DNA from: Ulota crispa
Taxonomy: Eukaryota; Streptophyta; Bryopsida; Orthotrichales; Orthotrichaceae
Direction of reading: 5' to 3'
DNA length: 64,000 nucleotides
Assembly: GCA_963920765.1 (NCBI GenBank)
Contig: OY987251.1
Coordinates: 9,055,219 to 9,119,218, forward strand
The first letter of the stretch is position 1; each line of letters opens with the position of its first letter. Shown here in pieces: positions 22,090 to 34,226 of the stretch. The notes beneath the pieces are model-generated. The model did not search any database. It was not told where the DNA came from and was given only the letters and a program-made list of their open reading frames with translations. A program made the position numbers and the translations under genes.

Positions 22090-23877
22090 CTACCTAAGTT
22101 CTTTCACTTAGTGCAAGACCGCTTCTCCTTTACTTCGCATGATAGTGTGGCATGTGAAAAATAAACTCATGCTAGTATCTCACTATCTCTCACATAGTTT
22201 TTACATTTTTAAGCTATTAACTCCCTAGATCACGTTTTTACACCAAGAACACACTTGGACACTAGTTTGGTGCACAAAATAAAGGGGTTTTTCAAACCAA
22301 ACTGACATTCTAAGTTTCTAACTTGCTGTACGAAGACGGCTTTTCTACATAGTGTAGTTAAAAATGGATGCAAGAAACACTATGAAACTTACAAAACCTT
22401 CAAATAATTTAGTATTCTCATTTGGAACTTGGAAGTGTAGGCGTTTTGCTGTAATCAAGTAGCAAATTTTCTTTCATTTTTCCTTTTTTGAATATGAGTG
22501 GCGTGTGAATTTTTGATTGGTTGCAACCCAAGGCTTGGAGTAAGTGACTATAGACATAAAAAATTGCTAATTTTGGGTTGTAATTCTAAGGGATGAACTT
22601 GCTCTGGTACCAAATGAAAACAATTTTGGAAGTAAAATACATGGTTTTCAATATTTAGCTTGGTATGGAACTCCCCTCTTTTGGTTTTGGCAAAGGGTGC
22701 TATCATTATCATACTAGATACAAGAGTGCCTGCTTGTTTATCTGTCCAATTTGCATGTCTAATTGAAGGCTTGCTTATTCAATGTCAAATTGTTTGAGCT
22801 TATGTGAGCAAAATTTAGATACTCAATTACGTTTTATAGATTTTAGACAAAAAAGATTCTAATTTGTCCAGCCCTAAAGGTCATGTTGGATGCGTTTGCC
22901 CATCTAATTGTCTCAACTTTCTAGATAGGATAGTCCTCAAGGCGCTAGAAAAGAACGCTTTTTAGTTGTGAGATAGCTTACTAGCTTGATATGAATTTAA
23001 TCAAAAAGTTGCAATTATCTTAGTCAAGAATGCGCAACTACAAATTTGACTTTGAAATAAAATCAAATACATTATTCCTTAAACAAAATTTGAAATAAAG
23101 TTATATGACCTTATCTATAAAGTCAAAAAAACCAAGATAAAACCATTGCCTTCAAATTCTACTTTAAATTTAAAAAGTAAATGCTTTTAATAAAGGTTCC
23201 ATTTTTAATGTGTTTTTCTATATATTTTGAAACATATTCCAAGAACTTGATTTTCTTGTCCCATATCCTTTTTTTTTAAGCAAATCCATTAAAATTTTGC
23301 TTCAAAACAATCCACTTGAAGAGCACAAGACATATTCTTTGCATGTTTAGGTTCTTATTTTCATTGTGACTTGCATGGAGAAAATCCACAACAATTACAT
23401 TTCAAAATCCATTCGAACCCTCAAGATATACTTTATTCTCTCTGAAAAACCATCGTTGAACTCTTCTTATCTTCATTGTGGATACAAGAGTTCCTTGCAC
23501 TGAAATGGAGCATACTTTATAACGGTCTTGTAACAGTAAAACGTATTGTATTATAATTATATTCAACTTCAACCAAAATGAGTACAAAAAATCACCCCAC
23601 GGTTCAATAATCCTAGTAATATCATTTGTAGGTTGCACTTGTTTCTTAGAATATGCAAATGTGCAATCACACGTGTGAATGTTTCCAGAGCAAGAGATTT
23701 TTACCAACTTTCCTGCAAAGAGGCCCTTTTTTCAACAATTAATGTGTGTGAAAACTCCCCCCCCCCCCACCTTGCCCGTGTATTGCTACTCAGTTAAGTC
23801 CATCTCTCTCATGGATCCCCAAAGGATGGCTTTCCTTAAACTTATGGTGACTAGTCACTCTCGCTCAGAGTGAATTT
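22090..23877. other. Intergenic DNA, nothing recognised
   Basis: About 1.8 kb, AT-rich, no gene seen. A run of C at about 23758-23769 is a homopolymer. Confidence 0.35.
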
Positions 23878-24312
23878 TTAGTCCTCAAATGAACCCCCTC
23901 CAAAGTCTCAAAAAGACCCAAGATATGTTTTTCCTACAACAAACCTTCCAACAAACAAATCATCAATCCCCTACTTCTGTCCACCCTTTGAATTTGATAC
24001 AATCATGAAAGTTATACTGTCATGCCATCTCAATTGGACAAAAATGTGGGTACAATAAAATCATAAATTTATTTTACTCTATTTGCATAAATGAGTGAAG
24101 TACTTGGATAGTGGCTAGTGAGTTCATCTACATATTTTATCACTACAATGTCTTTTGTAATGTTTTAGATTGTGCATGTGGCTAAGGGCCTTCATACAAG
24201 ATAGCAATAGATATGAGTTAATTTCTCAATACTCATGCTGGCATGACTAGCACCCAAATAATAACTTGCTTTGTCAAATATTGGGGGACTCTTTGAGGGC
24301 TCAAACATTTTC
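23878..24312. mobile_element. Repeat family V, copy 1 (uninterrupted)
   Basis: Homologous to 37818-39190 (inverted) and 49536-51430. Ends resemble inverted repeats: AAATGAACCCCCTCCAAAG on the left and TTTGAGGGCTCAAACATTT on the right. No insertions. Interior landmark: AGTGAAGTACTTGGATAGTG. Confidence 0.65.
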
Positions 24313-24387
24313 CTAATGTGGGGTGCAAGGGCTTCTAAGCATTTACACTTTGAATTATTGATGCAATGGTTTGTTTCTTTATACTTA

Positions 24388-24731
24388 GGGCCGCTTCACA
24401 TTATGGTTGACCAAGTTGAGTGGCCATTAGATTGAGTGGCCAAACCCCGTTTGAGAGGCCAAGAAAATTTGCTGAAAATAGGTAATAAATGTTGAAATTG
24501 ACGACCTCTTGACCATAGTTTGGGTCTCCATTTTTGCTGGACCCAAACTTCCCTTTGAGATGTTGTCACTTTGGATGATAAAGTGTTGCCATGTAGGCAA
24601 TTTGGTGGATGACAAACTTTGGACTTTGGCCTCTAGTGTGCAGAGTCAAGAGGCCAAACTCTTGGATTCTTGCAATCTAATTGGTGAAAACCAGCAGCCT
24701 CTCAACCTTTGGCCATAGTGTGAAGTGGCCC
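24388..24731. mobile_element. Tourist-like MITE (PIF/Harbinger)
   Basis: Ends GGGCCGCTTCACATTATGG and CCATAGTGTGAAGTGGCCC, flanked by TTA (24385-24387, 24732-24734), 344 bp. Interior repeats of GAGTGGCCA and GAGGCCAAA. Confidence 0.85.
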
Positions 24732-24734
24732 TTA

Positions 24735-25465
24735 GAACTACTTTGTTTGCATGTGCACTAGAAAATGTCAAGGGAGATTGAGAAGGACATCTTTTCCCAA
24801 ACCCAAAAGTTTCATCATTGGTTCATCACTAAGAAACTATTTTTTGTTTCTACTATTGACCACTCATTTCCCCCACCTATTCAACTAAGTACATTAATTT
24901 TCAACCAATAATAAATCTCCTTGTTTGCAAAAACAAATAGATTCTTCATCATGAATTATTCTACTTACTAACTGTAAAAAAAAAAGTAAGTATTTGAAAG
25001 AGTTTCCCCACACAAGGAAATTGCAAGTCTGGTCGTGTCAAAGAGAACATGTTGGCTGGTTCATAAGTTAATTGCTCCCTCTCATCCAAAAATTCTCCAA
25101 GCCTTACGTTTTGCAATAAGGGTGCAAAATAATGTCCTTGAGTTACCTAGTTGATTAAGATCCAAATTACTAGGAAGAAACTTTACTTAAAGAAGTCAAC
25201 AAATGTTTGCTATAAAGAATCTTGCCTAGGTGGACATCTCCAAGTGTATGCATAGTTTTTGGCTAAACGGGTACTTAACTCATACGTGAGAACAATAGTT
25301 GTAGCTCATGAGTTGCAATAATGGGATATTCATTTGCAATAGCACACACCAAAGCTTTGTGGTTGTGCATCATTTTTTTCCCATGGGTATGCAGGCCCTT
25401 GTTGCATGTTATGTCTTTTTCGGTGTCATTTTCTAAATGGTAAATCCAACAAACTTGAAACAACT
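24735..25465. other. Intergenic DNA, nothing recognised
   Basis: No gene or repeat boundary found. Confidence 0.35.
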
Positions 25466-25469
25466 TTAA

Positions 25470-26395
25470 CCCCTCAAGGATCAAGCCCATTTTTCCGTGA
25501 AAGTCCCTGAAAACTGTCACTTTTGGGGAATTAGTAGAAAGGTAGGAAAAATGTTTTTATAGAAGATCCAATCGTAAGATCTTGCCCTAAACTATGGGAG
25601 GTACTTGTGGGAAAAAATCAGCTCATTCTAAATGTAAAGGAGTGAGCTATTGACATCTGAAGTGTAAAAAAAAGTTTTTTTTGTGTTGCCCAAAAATTTC
25701 AAAAGCCTTTGATGGTTCCAATATCAAAAAAGTTGCTCTACCCAAAGTTGAGGTTTATTTTTCCCATGTAGAAGACCAAGTAAGGTAAGTGTGGGAGAAT
25801 TTTCAAATGAATTGGAGGTGAGTATCATACTTTGTAAAATCTTGCAATGTTGTAAGGCCATTAAATTTGCATATACACCAGGCAAAATCGGAGGATTTAT
25901 GTAAAATTGAGAATTTTGAATTACTTTGATCCAAATGGTGAAAACCAATGAAACTTAGTCTACTACAACTTGGAAAAAAAAAGTAAAAAAAAAAAATTAA
26001 AGCACCAAGTTTTACAAGGGGCAAAAGGAATGAAGGTTTGGGAGTCCCATACTTGCCTGCAAACTAAAACTTCTCACTCATTAATCAAAATTGAATGATT
26101 CAAAGCTTCCCACATATAAAAAATCTAAAGAATCAATTCAAGTTTTTATTTTTAAAAACCAAAAAATATTAAAAAGATTTTTGGGCTCCTCGGAGTGCCT
26201 GTCCTCCCCCATTTTTTAGAAATTCATGCATAACTTCTTTAATAAATGTTGAAATGAAGAAAAAATTAGATGTGCACGTACATCTTTGAACTCCCCACCA
26301 CCCTCAAAAGTTTCAAAAATTTATAAAAACTGGTTTAGTCATAGGTCTATGCTCAAGGCCCATTTGTCCCCCAAGGGATAGTTGGTCCTATAGGG
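25470..26395. mobile_element. TTAA-flanked piggyBac-like MITE
   Basis: Ends CCCCTCAAGGATCAAGCCC and AGTTGGTCCTATAGGG, TTAA at 25466-25469 and 26396-26399. Related to 45141-46057 and 62952-63669. It shares its right TTAA with the next element. Confidence 0.75.
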
Positions 26396-26399
26396 TTAA

Positions 26400-26627
26400 C
26401 CCTTAAGCGCCCCAGCGACAGGATCTTATTGTTGGGGATCCCGACTTTATCTCACTTTTTTTCTTGATTTGTTTGGTGAAAGCAGTTGTGGCTGGTTCCC
26501 ATTAGCAGAGAAGGTAATCCTTTTACAAATCCTATGACCACTTTTTCTGGATGTAATTTTCCAATCTCTGGTGTCCACTACACCCCATTTTCTCCTAAAC
26601 CCTAAAACAACTCCAGGTGCTCAGGGG
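26400..26627. mobile_element. Short TTAA-flanked element, 228 bp
   Basis: Ends CCCTTAAGCGCCCCAGC and CAGGTGCTCAGGGG, TTAA at 26396-26399 and 26628-26631. Ends resemble those of 54511-55323 (CCCTTGAGCGCCCC). Abuts the previous element at one shared TTAA, so one of the two inserted at the other's edge. Confidence 0.7.
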
Positions 26628-26682
26628 TTAAGAACTGAACCAGATGGACAAAATTTATAGCCCTTCGTAAGTTGTAACTGAA

Positions 26683-26854
26683 ATGGCCGAAGTCCTGCAA
26701 AAAGCCCAAATTCCAGGAATCCTGGACCACCTGAAGGAGGGTATGTTGTATATAATTAATTGTATTTGGTGGCTATTTGTACGTTGAGCAGAGGGTTTCT
26801 TTCAGGAGTAGAACAAGGACCAGTACCAAGTGCATGGATGGAATCAATTGCAAG
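26683..26854 (+). other. Candidate exon pair of an unrecognised gene or fragment
   Basis: Exon 26683-26740 begins ATG and would end at GAGG|GTATGT; exon 26806-26854 follows TTTCTTTCAG and ends AAG|GTGACC. Joined in phase they encode MAEVLQKAQIPGILDHLKE, then GVEQGPVPSAWMESIA. Splice signals and phase agree, and the sequence is less AT-rich than its surroundings. No further exon was found and no family is recognised. A chance arrangement or gene fragment is quite possible. Confidence 0.25.
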
Positions 26855-26859
26855 GTGAC

Positions 26860-28199
26860 CTGTCAATTGCCACCCCCGGTAATGCATATGATGCATTGAT
26901 TGACTGGATGGAATTGTATGTTTCGGAATTATTGATTGAGAATTTGAGACTAGCACTTTCTGTACAGATATATACAAAACTAAGCTAGTTCGCCTTCATA
27001 TTCTATACGAAAGTTGGAAACAAAACACAACGCCCTCAACAAAATTATCAAAAAAAAAAAGAAGTTTACATCTAAATTTTCCTTATAAGGTGTTACTTAT
27101 CATTTTTATTTAAATCTAAAAACTGTAGCTTGCCCACTTCCTGTTGTATTTAAAAAATAATGGTGCTTTTTTTGTTTTGTTTGTAAAAGCCGTTTTAAGT
27201 TTTGACATGTATCTCTTTTTCTTAAACCTATCTTGTCGAATTCCTTTCTTAAAATATGACAAGAATTTGTTGAACTAAAATGAATCATGGAAATCGCTTT
27301 AAAAGATTTGTAAGCAAATACCAACATGATGAGTTGAAAACAACATCAAAAACCAATAAGAATGATCTGGAATGGTTAGATTGTTGGCTTCTTACAAAAC
27401 AAAAGAACCAAAAAGAAAATTGAGAAAAATTAAAGTTGAAAAGAGAGATGAGTGGACAAGGACATTTTTTGCCAAGTATGATTCATGGCCAATTGAGTTG
27501 TGAAGTGGAGGACAATAAATGGATCAATTTCTCTCCAAACCGTGTTGTTGACAATTGATAAGTATAATTCTCATTTTTGTTAGCATATGTTTTGAGACAC
27601 CGTATGAATCAACTTTGAATTTTCAATGTGTTAATTATAAGTGTACCCAAAAATAAGACCAAACTTTTGAATTAAAAAGGGTGCAATTTTTCAATAAAAA
27701 TAGTTGCATGCAAATGTGCACGTTACCTTCCAAGTTTATCCTCCAATTTCATTTGGGTTTAGGACTCTAGGCAGAAGCAAGGATAAAATTCCTTTCTATT
27801 GTAGAATCACGTAACAAAACAGCTTACAAGTTTGCAATATAAAAATGTTTGTTGTTTTTGGGTTTTCCGATTCTAGGACAAGAGTTGGAGTTTGATGTGT
27901 AAACATTCATTACCCACTGTTAAAATGAAGCATTTAAGCTTACTGCATAACTTAGGTCAGCGTCTAGTATTTTTGGTTTGTAGAGCCACCCCTCAGAATC
28001 TCAGATAAAATCTCATCAGTCCGGTTTGTACAACAAAACAGATCCAAGATCTAGTTAGGGCACGAAATCCAAATAAAATTGAAGATACCCTCGGGAGTGG
28101 AGGTAACAGCCAAGGGGGGTACGTGTCAGTATTGGATGAAGATAACGACATCGCAATTTTACCATAAACTCACTTTTCAAAAAATAATGAACTCACCTA
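26860..28199. other. Intergenic DNA, nothing recognised
   Basis: AT-rich, no gene seen. Confidence 0.35.
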
Positions 28200-28478
28200 C
28201 ATAACATTCAGTAGCCTGAAGAGAGGCTGCCTTTTTCTCTCTTCAGGTATCATACCCTAATTTCATCACGACACAAAAAATAAAAAAATAAAAAAGTTTT
28301 TTTTGTTTCCTGACATGACTGGCCCCTACATCGACGTATGTGCATGAACTGAGCCTCTCTTTCATAAACTCTTTGACAAATTCAGCCAAGTGTCCTCTTA
28401 GCTATTGATGTGTGTGGAATATTCCACACTCTTCAGTTGGAGGGAGGACAAGCCTACTGAGTGCTACCAAATGTTATG
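28200..28478. mobile_element. MITE family G, copy 2
   Basis: Ends CATAACATTCAGTAGC and GCTACCAAATGTTATG are inverted repeats. Homologous to 11141-11437. Its right end abuts the degraded left end of the next element. Flanks AACTCACCTA and AACGCCTAAG are similar, compatible with a diverged TSD of about 9 bp in that element's terminus. Confidence 0.65.
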
Positions 28479-29210
28479 AACGCCTAAGTTTTTTTTGGAA
28501 AGATACTCAAAATTGTCAATTTTAGTCATTTCATTCCAAGAATAGAAATTTTCATTTTTCTACAAATTTGACCATAGGATCTTACACTAGATTTATGCAA
28601 GGAGCCATAGTGAATTTTTCATGAGTTCTAACTGCATGGATTGAGAGACATGATCATTTGAAGTTAGGTTTAAAAACTTTTCTGACCTTTGTCCAAAATT
28701 TTCAAGTCCCTTTGACCAAATATTATGAATAGCTTTTGCAATGTGATGTAAGAGAGATTTGTTCTATAAATTTTAAATCACATCATGCATATTTCCACAA
28801 GTTTTCATGGCCAATAAAAACTTTTAACTTTCCCTTCATAGGCTTGCATTGCAACATAGATTTTTGATGGTTGTTTTTGAAAAAAAAAACCCCCAACAGT
28901 GGATAGGAGGGCTTTATCTTTATCATAAAGATAACCACACAAAAAAATGAAAAAGAAAATCAAACTTCTAGTAGCTATTGTATTTCAAAGGTTAATGTAT
29001 TTATCAAGCATAATAATGAATTTATCTAGTACTTTGTTGCTTTGGATGTATTGCAATGAAGGGTTGTGCCTACATTGATTGCCCTTAAGAGAAGTAAAAA
29101 AACAAAGGGTTGCTTGGCTTGCCCCTTGATTAAAAAAAAACCCATATAACACCAATAACTTTTGAAGCATAAATCCAATTTCTATAAATATATATATATA
29201 TATATATATA

Positions 29211-30810
29211 GTGATGAACAAAACTAAGTACTATTTTCAATAAGTGAACTTCAAAATACAATTACAAACAATCTCCATAACAATTTTTAGAGCTATAAAT
29301 TGTATTCAAAAGCAAAGAGAGTTGTGAACATGTATGCAAAACCATAAATCAAATTAAAAACTATATAGTTTCTTACAACCTACAATCAACAACTATATGC
29401 AAGTACTAAGTATTGTTCAATTTACTTCTTTGAACTTCAATAATCCATCCAATAGCCTTTAGCAGCCAATACAACAGCAATTCTTTGCGGCATGCTTTCA
29501 TACAATGCCAAGCAATCTTCTTGACTAAAACTTGAGAAAACTGTATACACACGCTCCCACAATTCTTCAATTCTTTTTGGAGCCATAGAAAACTCATTCA
29601 ATTGTCGTTTCAAGAGAGCCCAAAAATGCTCTATATGATTCAAATTTGGAGATTGAACAGGCCATTGGAGAAGCTCATATGGTTGCGATTTAAGGCAACC
29701 CTGCACCAACTTACTTGTGTGTTTTGGATCATTATCTTGCTACAACACTAAGTTGCTTGGATCCATACTATAGTGCCGGATTGTAAACTACAAAAATTTT
29801 TCTAAAATAAATTTGTATTTATGGTGATCCATAATACCTTCAATCCTATACCAAGCTCTATGTCCAAATGCTGTCATACAACCCCAAATCATAACATGCC
29901 CGCTACTGTGTTTTACTATTTGACAAACAGGCTGCAATTGAACACGTTCTCCATCTCTAATCCAACACCAGGACTTACCGTCTGAATTAAACCTATTTAT
30001 CTTTGTCTCATCATTGAAGATAACACGTTTCCAATCGTCAATTGTCTAGTTTAAATACCTTTGAGCAAACCTCAAACGTGGCAAAACGTGTCTCCGTGCC
30101 AAAAGGGTTTCTTTTGTTGCACCCTTGCAGCCAAACTTTCTCCTCTCAAAGCTTGCCTCACGGTAATGTCAGACACAATTTTACCTATCTCATTTCAAAA
30201 TTGTTTTACTGTCTTTGACATAGTTCCAAGACAACCTTCAATGAGTAGAGTTGCACAATGTTGCCTCTCTCTTGCATTAAGATGCTCTGGACGCCCTCCT
30301 TTTTGTTTCTCCACCTCTTCGGCAATCTCCTTTTGCAATTGAGCCACCCATGATTTTCTCATACCAACTGAAACAACTACTTTCCGTGTCCAGCTATTTT
30401 TTGTGTTGACAGACCGCTCCAAAGTTGAGACAAAACAACATTTCTCTTCATCTCAATTACGGGAGCCATACTCAAACAATAGAAAACCGTCCCAATCCTC
30501 ACAAAGCCCACAGATGTAGAGTCGCAATACACCAACAACCTCTCCAAAACAAGCGCAAACACTCACGGAAACAAATTTTGAAATGCGACGGGCGGCTTTG
30601 AACAATATTGGGTACTAAAACCTTAGGTGGTTCAAACCCTTGGTTCTAAAGCACTTTATCACTTTCCCACCTTTTGTTTTCACACACATGAGTGGAACAA
30701 GTTGTTTTCACACTTCTATCATTCACTTTAACAATTCATGTTATCAAGTGCCAATTAACTCTAGTTAAAGTTGAGTTCTCTATTTGAATATTTGATTTTG
30801 TTTGTCATTG
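29211..30810 (-). mobile_element. Tc1-like transposon, 1.6 kb, inactive
   Basis: Imperfect inverted ends of about 40 bp: GTGATGAACAAAACTAAGTA on the left, and CAATGACAAACAAAATCAAA reading inward from the right, both like the Tc1 consensus CAGTG...ACAAAA. Target is TA: both sides sit in TA dinucleotide runs (29188-29210 and from 30811). It carries one decayed transposase gene on the minus strand. Confidence 0.85.
29437..30468 (-). pseudogene. Decayed Tc1-family DD34E transposase
   Basis: Reading inward from ATG at 30468 to the stop at 29437 gives about 343 codons, the usual Tc1 transposase size. The N-terminal part resembles the helix-turn-helix region (VVLSQLWSGLSTQKIA, later KGGRPEHL). The catalytic domain shows FNDETK (first Asp), QDNDPKHTSK (second Asp) and SPNLNHIEHFWALLKRQL (Glu). 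There are 34 residues between the second Asp and the Glu, the DD34E signature. All three catalytic residues survive. The frame is broken by four in-frame stops (after VKQF, RYLN, EKFL and LVL) and by two frameshifts (near 30390 and near 30105). Several stops look like TGG or CAA/CGA-type codons turned to TAG or TGA. No intact helper copy is in the window. Confidence 0.85.
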
Positions 30811-30922
30811 TATATATATATATATATATATAATAAAATAATTTCACAAGAGTTAATAAAAAATCTCAATAGAACAAGCTTGTCCAAAATCTATTTTACC
30901 CCTCATACAAATAATAGATTTT

Positions 30923-31319
30923 GGGAATTGCTAATGTGACACCCTAAATTGCTAACAAGACACCTTTGTAAATATGAAATGTGATTTTTAATACTATTTT
31001 TTTCATTTGGATCAAAAGAATTGTTTTACCTTTATCATTCTAAGGTTATACTAATAAAAGGCGTGCTTAAATTTGAAACTAAAAATATAGGACTTTTCAG
31101 TTACTTAAAACAAAAATCATCAAAAAATAATATTGGTGCAATAAAATTTTAACAAAAATTTGTATTTGTCATGTTTTCTTTCAAGGAGGTGATAATGCTG
31201 TGATTGAATGAATGAATGATGGTCCACTTGAATAAATCAAAAATAGCACAGAAATATCAAATTTTATACTCACAGGAGGCATCTTGTTAACAATTTAGAG
31301 TGTTGCGTTAGCAATTCCT
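30923..31319. mobile_element. hAT-like MITE, family H
   Basis: Terminal inverted repeats of about 40 bp (GGGAATTGCTAATGTGACAC, then CCTAAATTGCTAACAAGA, and the inverse at the right, ending TTAGCAATTCC). Flanks TAGATTTT and TAGATTCT form an 8-bp TSD with one mismatch, as in hAT elements. Confidence 0.75.
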
Positions 31320-31337
31320 TAGATTCTTAGGGGTTAA

Positions 31338-32790
31338 CAATGCAATTTGTAAACAACAACCCATGGCTATATCGAATGAAGTCCAATAAGAGCTAGATTT
31401 GGATTAAAGATGGATCAAATAAGGCAACTATTATGCTTGTATTTACAATGTTGTAACAAATAATAAGGACATCAGCCTTATCCGTTCACGCATACTTGCT
31501 TTATGGATATTGAGGTGGTATTTTTTCAAAAATTATGAGATTCTAGTATTTCGAGGTTTTATCCTACGGATTACAAGTAAATCGTCCATTAAGTTAATGG
31601 ACCATTAGTTGAAGGTAACTTAGTGAAATGAAGTCCATAAGCTTAGATTGGAGTGTCTTAGATTTTATAGTTGAAGGAAACTTAGTGCAGTACATAAGGT
31701 TAAATTGAATTGTCTTAGATTTCATTTTGCAAACATAAGTTAATATGATATAAATGAAGGAATAAGTATAAAAGTATAGCCATTGTAGGTGCAAAGTGTC
31801 ACAATTTTAAGAGTCTTCTTAACTCCTAAAGGATGTTGCCTTGGTTGTATTCATACAAGGATCATTTGCTACTTGAAGAAATGGCTTTATAACAAATGTC
31901 AAAAATTTCTTAAAAAATCCTAGTTGAACGGTAGTATGTTTGTAACTAGGCTTAAAACTTATCCAATGGGATCCATGTGTTATCCAAATACCCCATTTGT
32001 ATACAACACAAGAAAGTTATATACAATACATCAACGTCCTATAAAAGGGCATGTAACATGTTTGAAACTTTGAAGGTAATCCATATTGAAATCAATACCA
32101 AGTACGTCCATATTCATGAAGACATGATTCTACTTGCATTGGACTTTGGGCTGACTTTTCCTTGTATGGAATTTTGATTTGGATGGGTTAAATTGCTCGC
32201 TAACAAAGAAGTCCGGTAAGGAATTTTAGAAATAAAGACCATCACGTTGCATGAACTTGGCAAAGGCACAATTCTCATGATGTGCGTGGAGCTAAGTTAA
32301 AGGGAAATAATTACTCTATGGCTCCTGAGGACAATTATGAAGCCTTGGCAGTAAATGCCAGTGGCTCCCATTCTGATGGTACCTCCAAGGCCACAATAAC
32401 AAGTGATCAAAATTATTGACTCCCTTCAATGCATTTCCTTTCAAGGACACCCGTGAAACAGAGTAAATTCAGAAAAAAACATTCTAACCCTAAATTTCTC
32501 ATGGGGGTGGGGAGTTTGTTACCTGAAACAAAAGTGTACTTGGAAGAGATGATTCTTTCTATGGAAAATTCTTAAAAATATCCCTATAGTTTGACGCATT
32601 CTGAAAAATATTGTTGTGATTTTCAAAAAATTGCAAAAAATACCCTTATAGGGGTTTCATAATACCTAGGTGCAATTATGTTATGGCCAGCAAAAAGCAT
32701 ACAAACATCCTAATAACCACCCATCTTACACTTATAAAAAAATGCCCCCCCTTACATGTCCGTTGGGTAAATACGACCAGATTGGCAGGT
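31338..32790. other. Intergenic DNA with a diverged direct repeat
   Basis: No gene. Two diverged units of about 60 bp lie at 31608-31728 (GTTGAAGGTAACTTAGTG and GTTGAAGGAAACTTAGTG). The same kind of sequence recurs near 43890-43990. Confidence 0.4.
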
Positions 32791-32796
32791 AAGAGG

Positions 32797-33048
32797 GGGG
32801 TGGATGGGGGATGGGGATGGAAAGGGGATGGGGGCGGATGGGGGATGGGGGTGGATAAGGGATGGGGGCGGATGGGGGATGGGGGTGGATAGGGGATGGG
32901 GGCGGATGGGGGATGGGGGCGGATGGGGGATGGGGGCAGATGGGGATGGATGGGGATGGGGGTGGATAGGGGACGCAATGGGGATGGGGGTGGATAGGGG
33001 ACGCAATGGGGAACAGGATGGTGACAAGATGGGGACGTGGGGATGGGA
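32797..33048 (+). repeat. G-rich minisatellite (GGGGATGGGGGYGGAT)n
   Basis: About 250 bp of purine-rich units of 16-17 bp with runs of 4-6 G on the + strand. A longer sub-unit with GGATAGGGGACGCAATGGGG is present twice near the end. G-quadruplex formation is likely from the regularly spaced G runs. Proline-rich frames on the minus strand are artefacts of the repeat. Confidence 0.9.
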
Positions 33049-33049
33049 T

Positions 33050-33981
33050 GGGATTTACCTTGGTAAATGGGTTTACATGACTCGTACACAATACAACAAA
33101 ACAACCAAAACATCTCCCTTCAATTCACTACCAAATAAAAAATTTAGCGCTAAACAATAAAACTAACATTGTAATAAATTTACATATTTTCATATTTATA
33201 CAATTGTCCATTTAAAATTTTACTTTAAATAAATGAATATGCAAAATTGAGTGTGGAAACATTCATTGCCTTGAGCGTGCGTGTTGCTCAATGTATCGTT
33301 ACATTGTAGGTCCTTTATAGGACCTCTAAAAGGATGTTTTTGCAAAAAAGTACAAGATTCAACAAAATGTAGGAAGGTTTTTGAAGATTCGCTTCTTTGT
33401 AAGTATGTATTTTTTATGTGCTTATCGACTTGGCAACTTTGCTATTACAAAAAGAAATGGTCTCAGCTACCAGCTTCAAATATGAATGTCATTCTCTAAG
33501 AGGCTTTATGTCTATGGTGGTTAATTACTTGAAATCAAAAATTCAAGTTCACCATTACCTTCAAAAGAAGCTCCTAGTAACCATCGTTTTCAAACTATTG
33601 TTTGAAGATGTTCAAATTGGGTAACTGTTAGAAATGCGCAATACTTTATTGATGGATGTAAACTTGATTGTCATCCAATATTTGAGTGCATATAATATTT
33701 TCATACATTACTGTAGTCTTTTTTTAGTTATGTCACCCTAGATATGGGATTTTTTCAATGTTTTAGCATAATTATAATATACCTTTTACATACAGTATTT
33801 ATAATTGCTAAGGTCAATAGTTTTTCATATTCTTTTTGGAGGTTTATTTGAAATATTTTGAAGCAACATCTCATTAGGCCGTGGTTCTTCAAATGATGCA
33901 TCTTCCTTGTTTCAAAAAGCAGTTCCTTCCAAAGAGAGGGCAACCTAAACATTCATGTGATTTTTTATATTTATTTAATGT
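33050..33981. other. Intergenic DNA, nothing recognised
   Basis: AT-rich, no gene seen. Confidence 0.35.
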
Positions 33982-33985
33982 TTAA

Positions 33986-34194
33986 CCCCTAAAGGACCAT
34001 ACCCTCTTTTTTAGAAACATAGCGATTTGGGTAGGTACTTGTGGTTAGAGCTTTTTATATTTTAGATTGAAATTTTAACAGAATGTGGGGACAAGGTTTA
34101 TCTTTCATATGCATGAAGTTTCATGACATTTTGAGTTATGAGTAAAAAGTTATGGCCTAATATGTTGTTTTTTACCTTTGTCGGGCAACCTAAG

Positions 34195-34226
<32 letters not shown>

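Larger units (their letters stand above)
28481..31333. mobile_element. TTAA-type piggyBac-like element carrying a Tc1-like and a hAT-like insertion
   Basis: Left end CGCCTAAG (degraded, flank TGAA), right end TTCTTAGGGG followed by TTAA (31334-31337). The interior matches 11029-12581, for example TTATGCAAGGAGCCATAGTG near 28590 and GTCCAAAATCTATTTTACCC near 30885. It is split by the Tc1-like element 29211-30810 and the MITE 30923-31319. Confidence 0.65.

Noticed and set aside
32676-33160. Overlapping proline-rich and glycine/tryptophan-rich open frames
   Set aside because: They follow from the G-rich minisatellite, which lacks stops in several frames.
34199-34226. Run of 28 T considered as a poly(A) tail of a retrogene or SINE
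   Set aside because: It lies inside a TTAA element whose relatives have a shorter T/A-rich tract at the same place; it is a homopolymer expansion.
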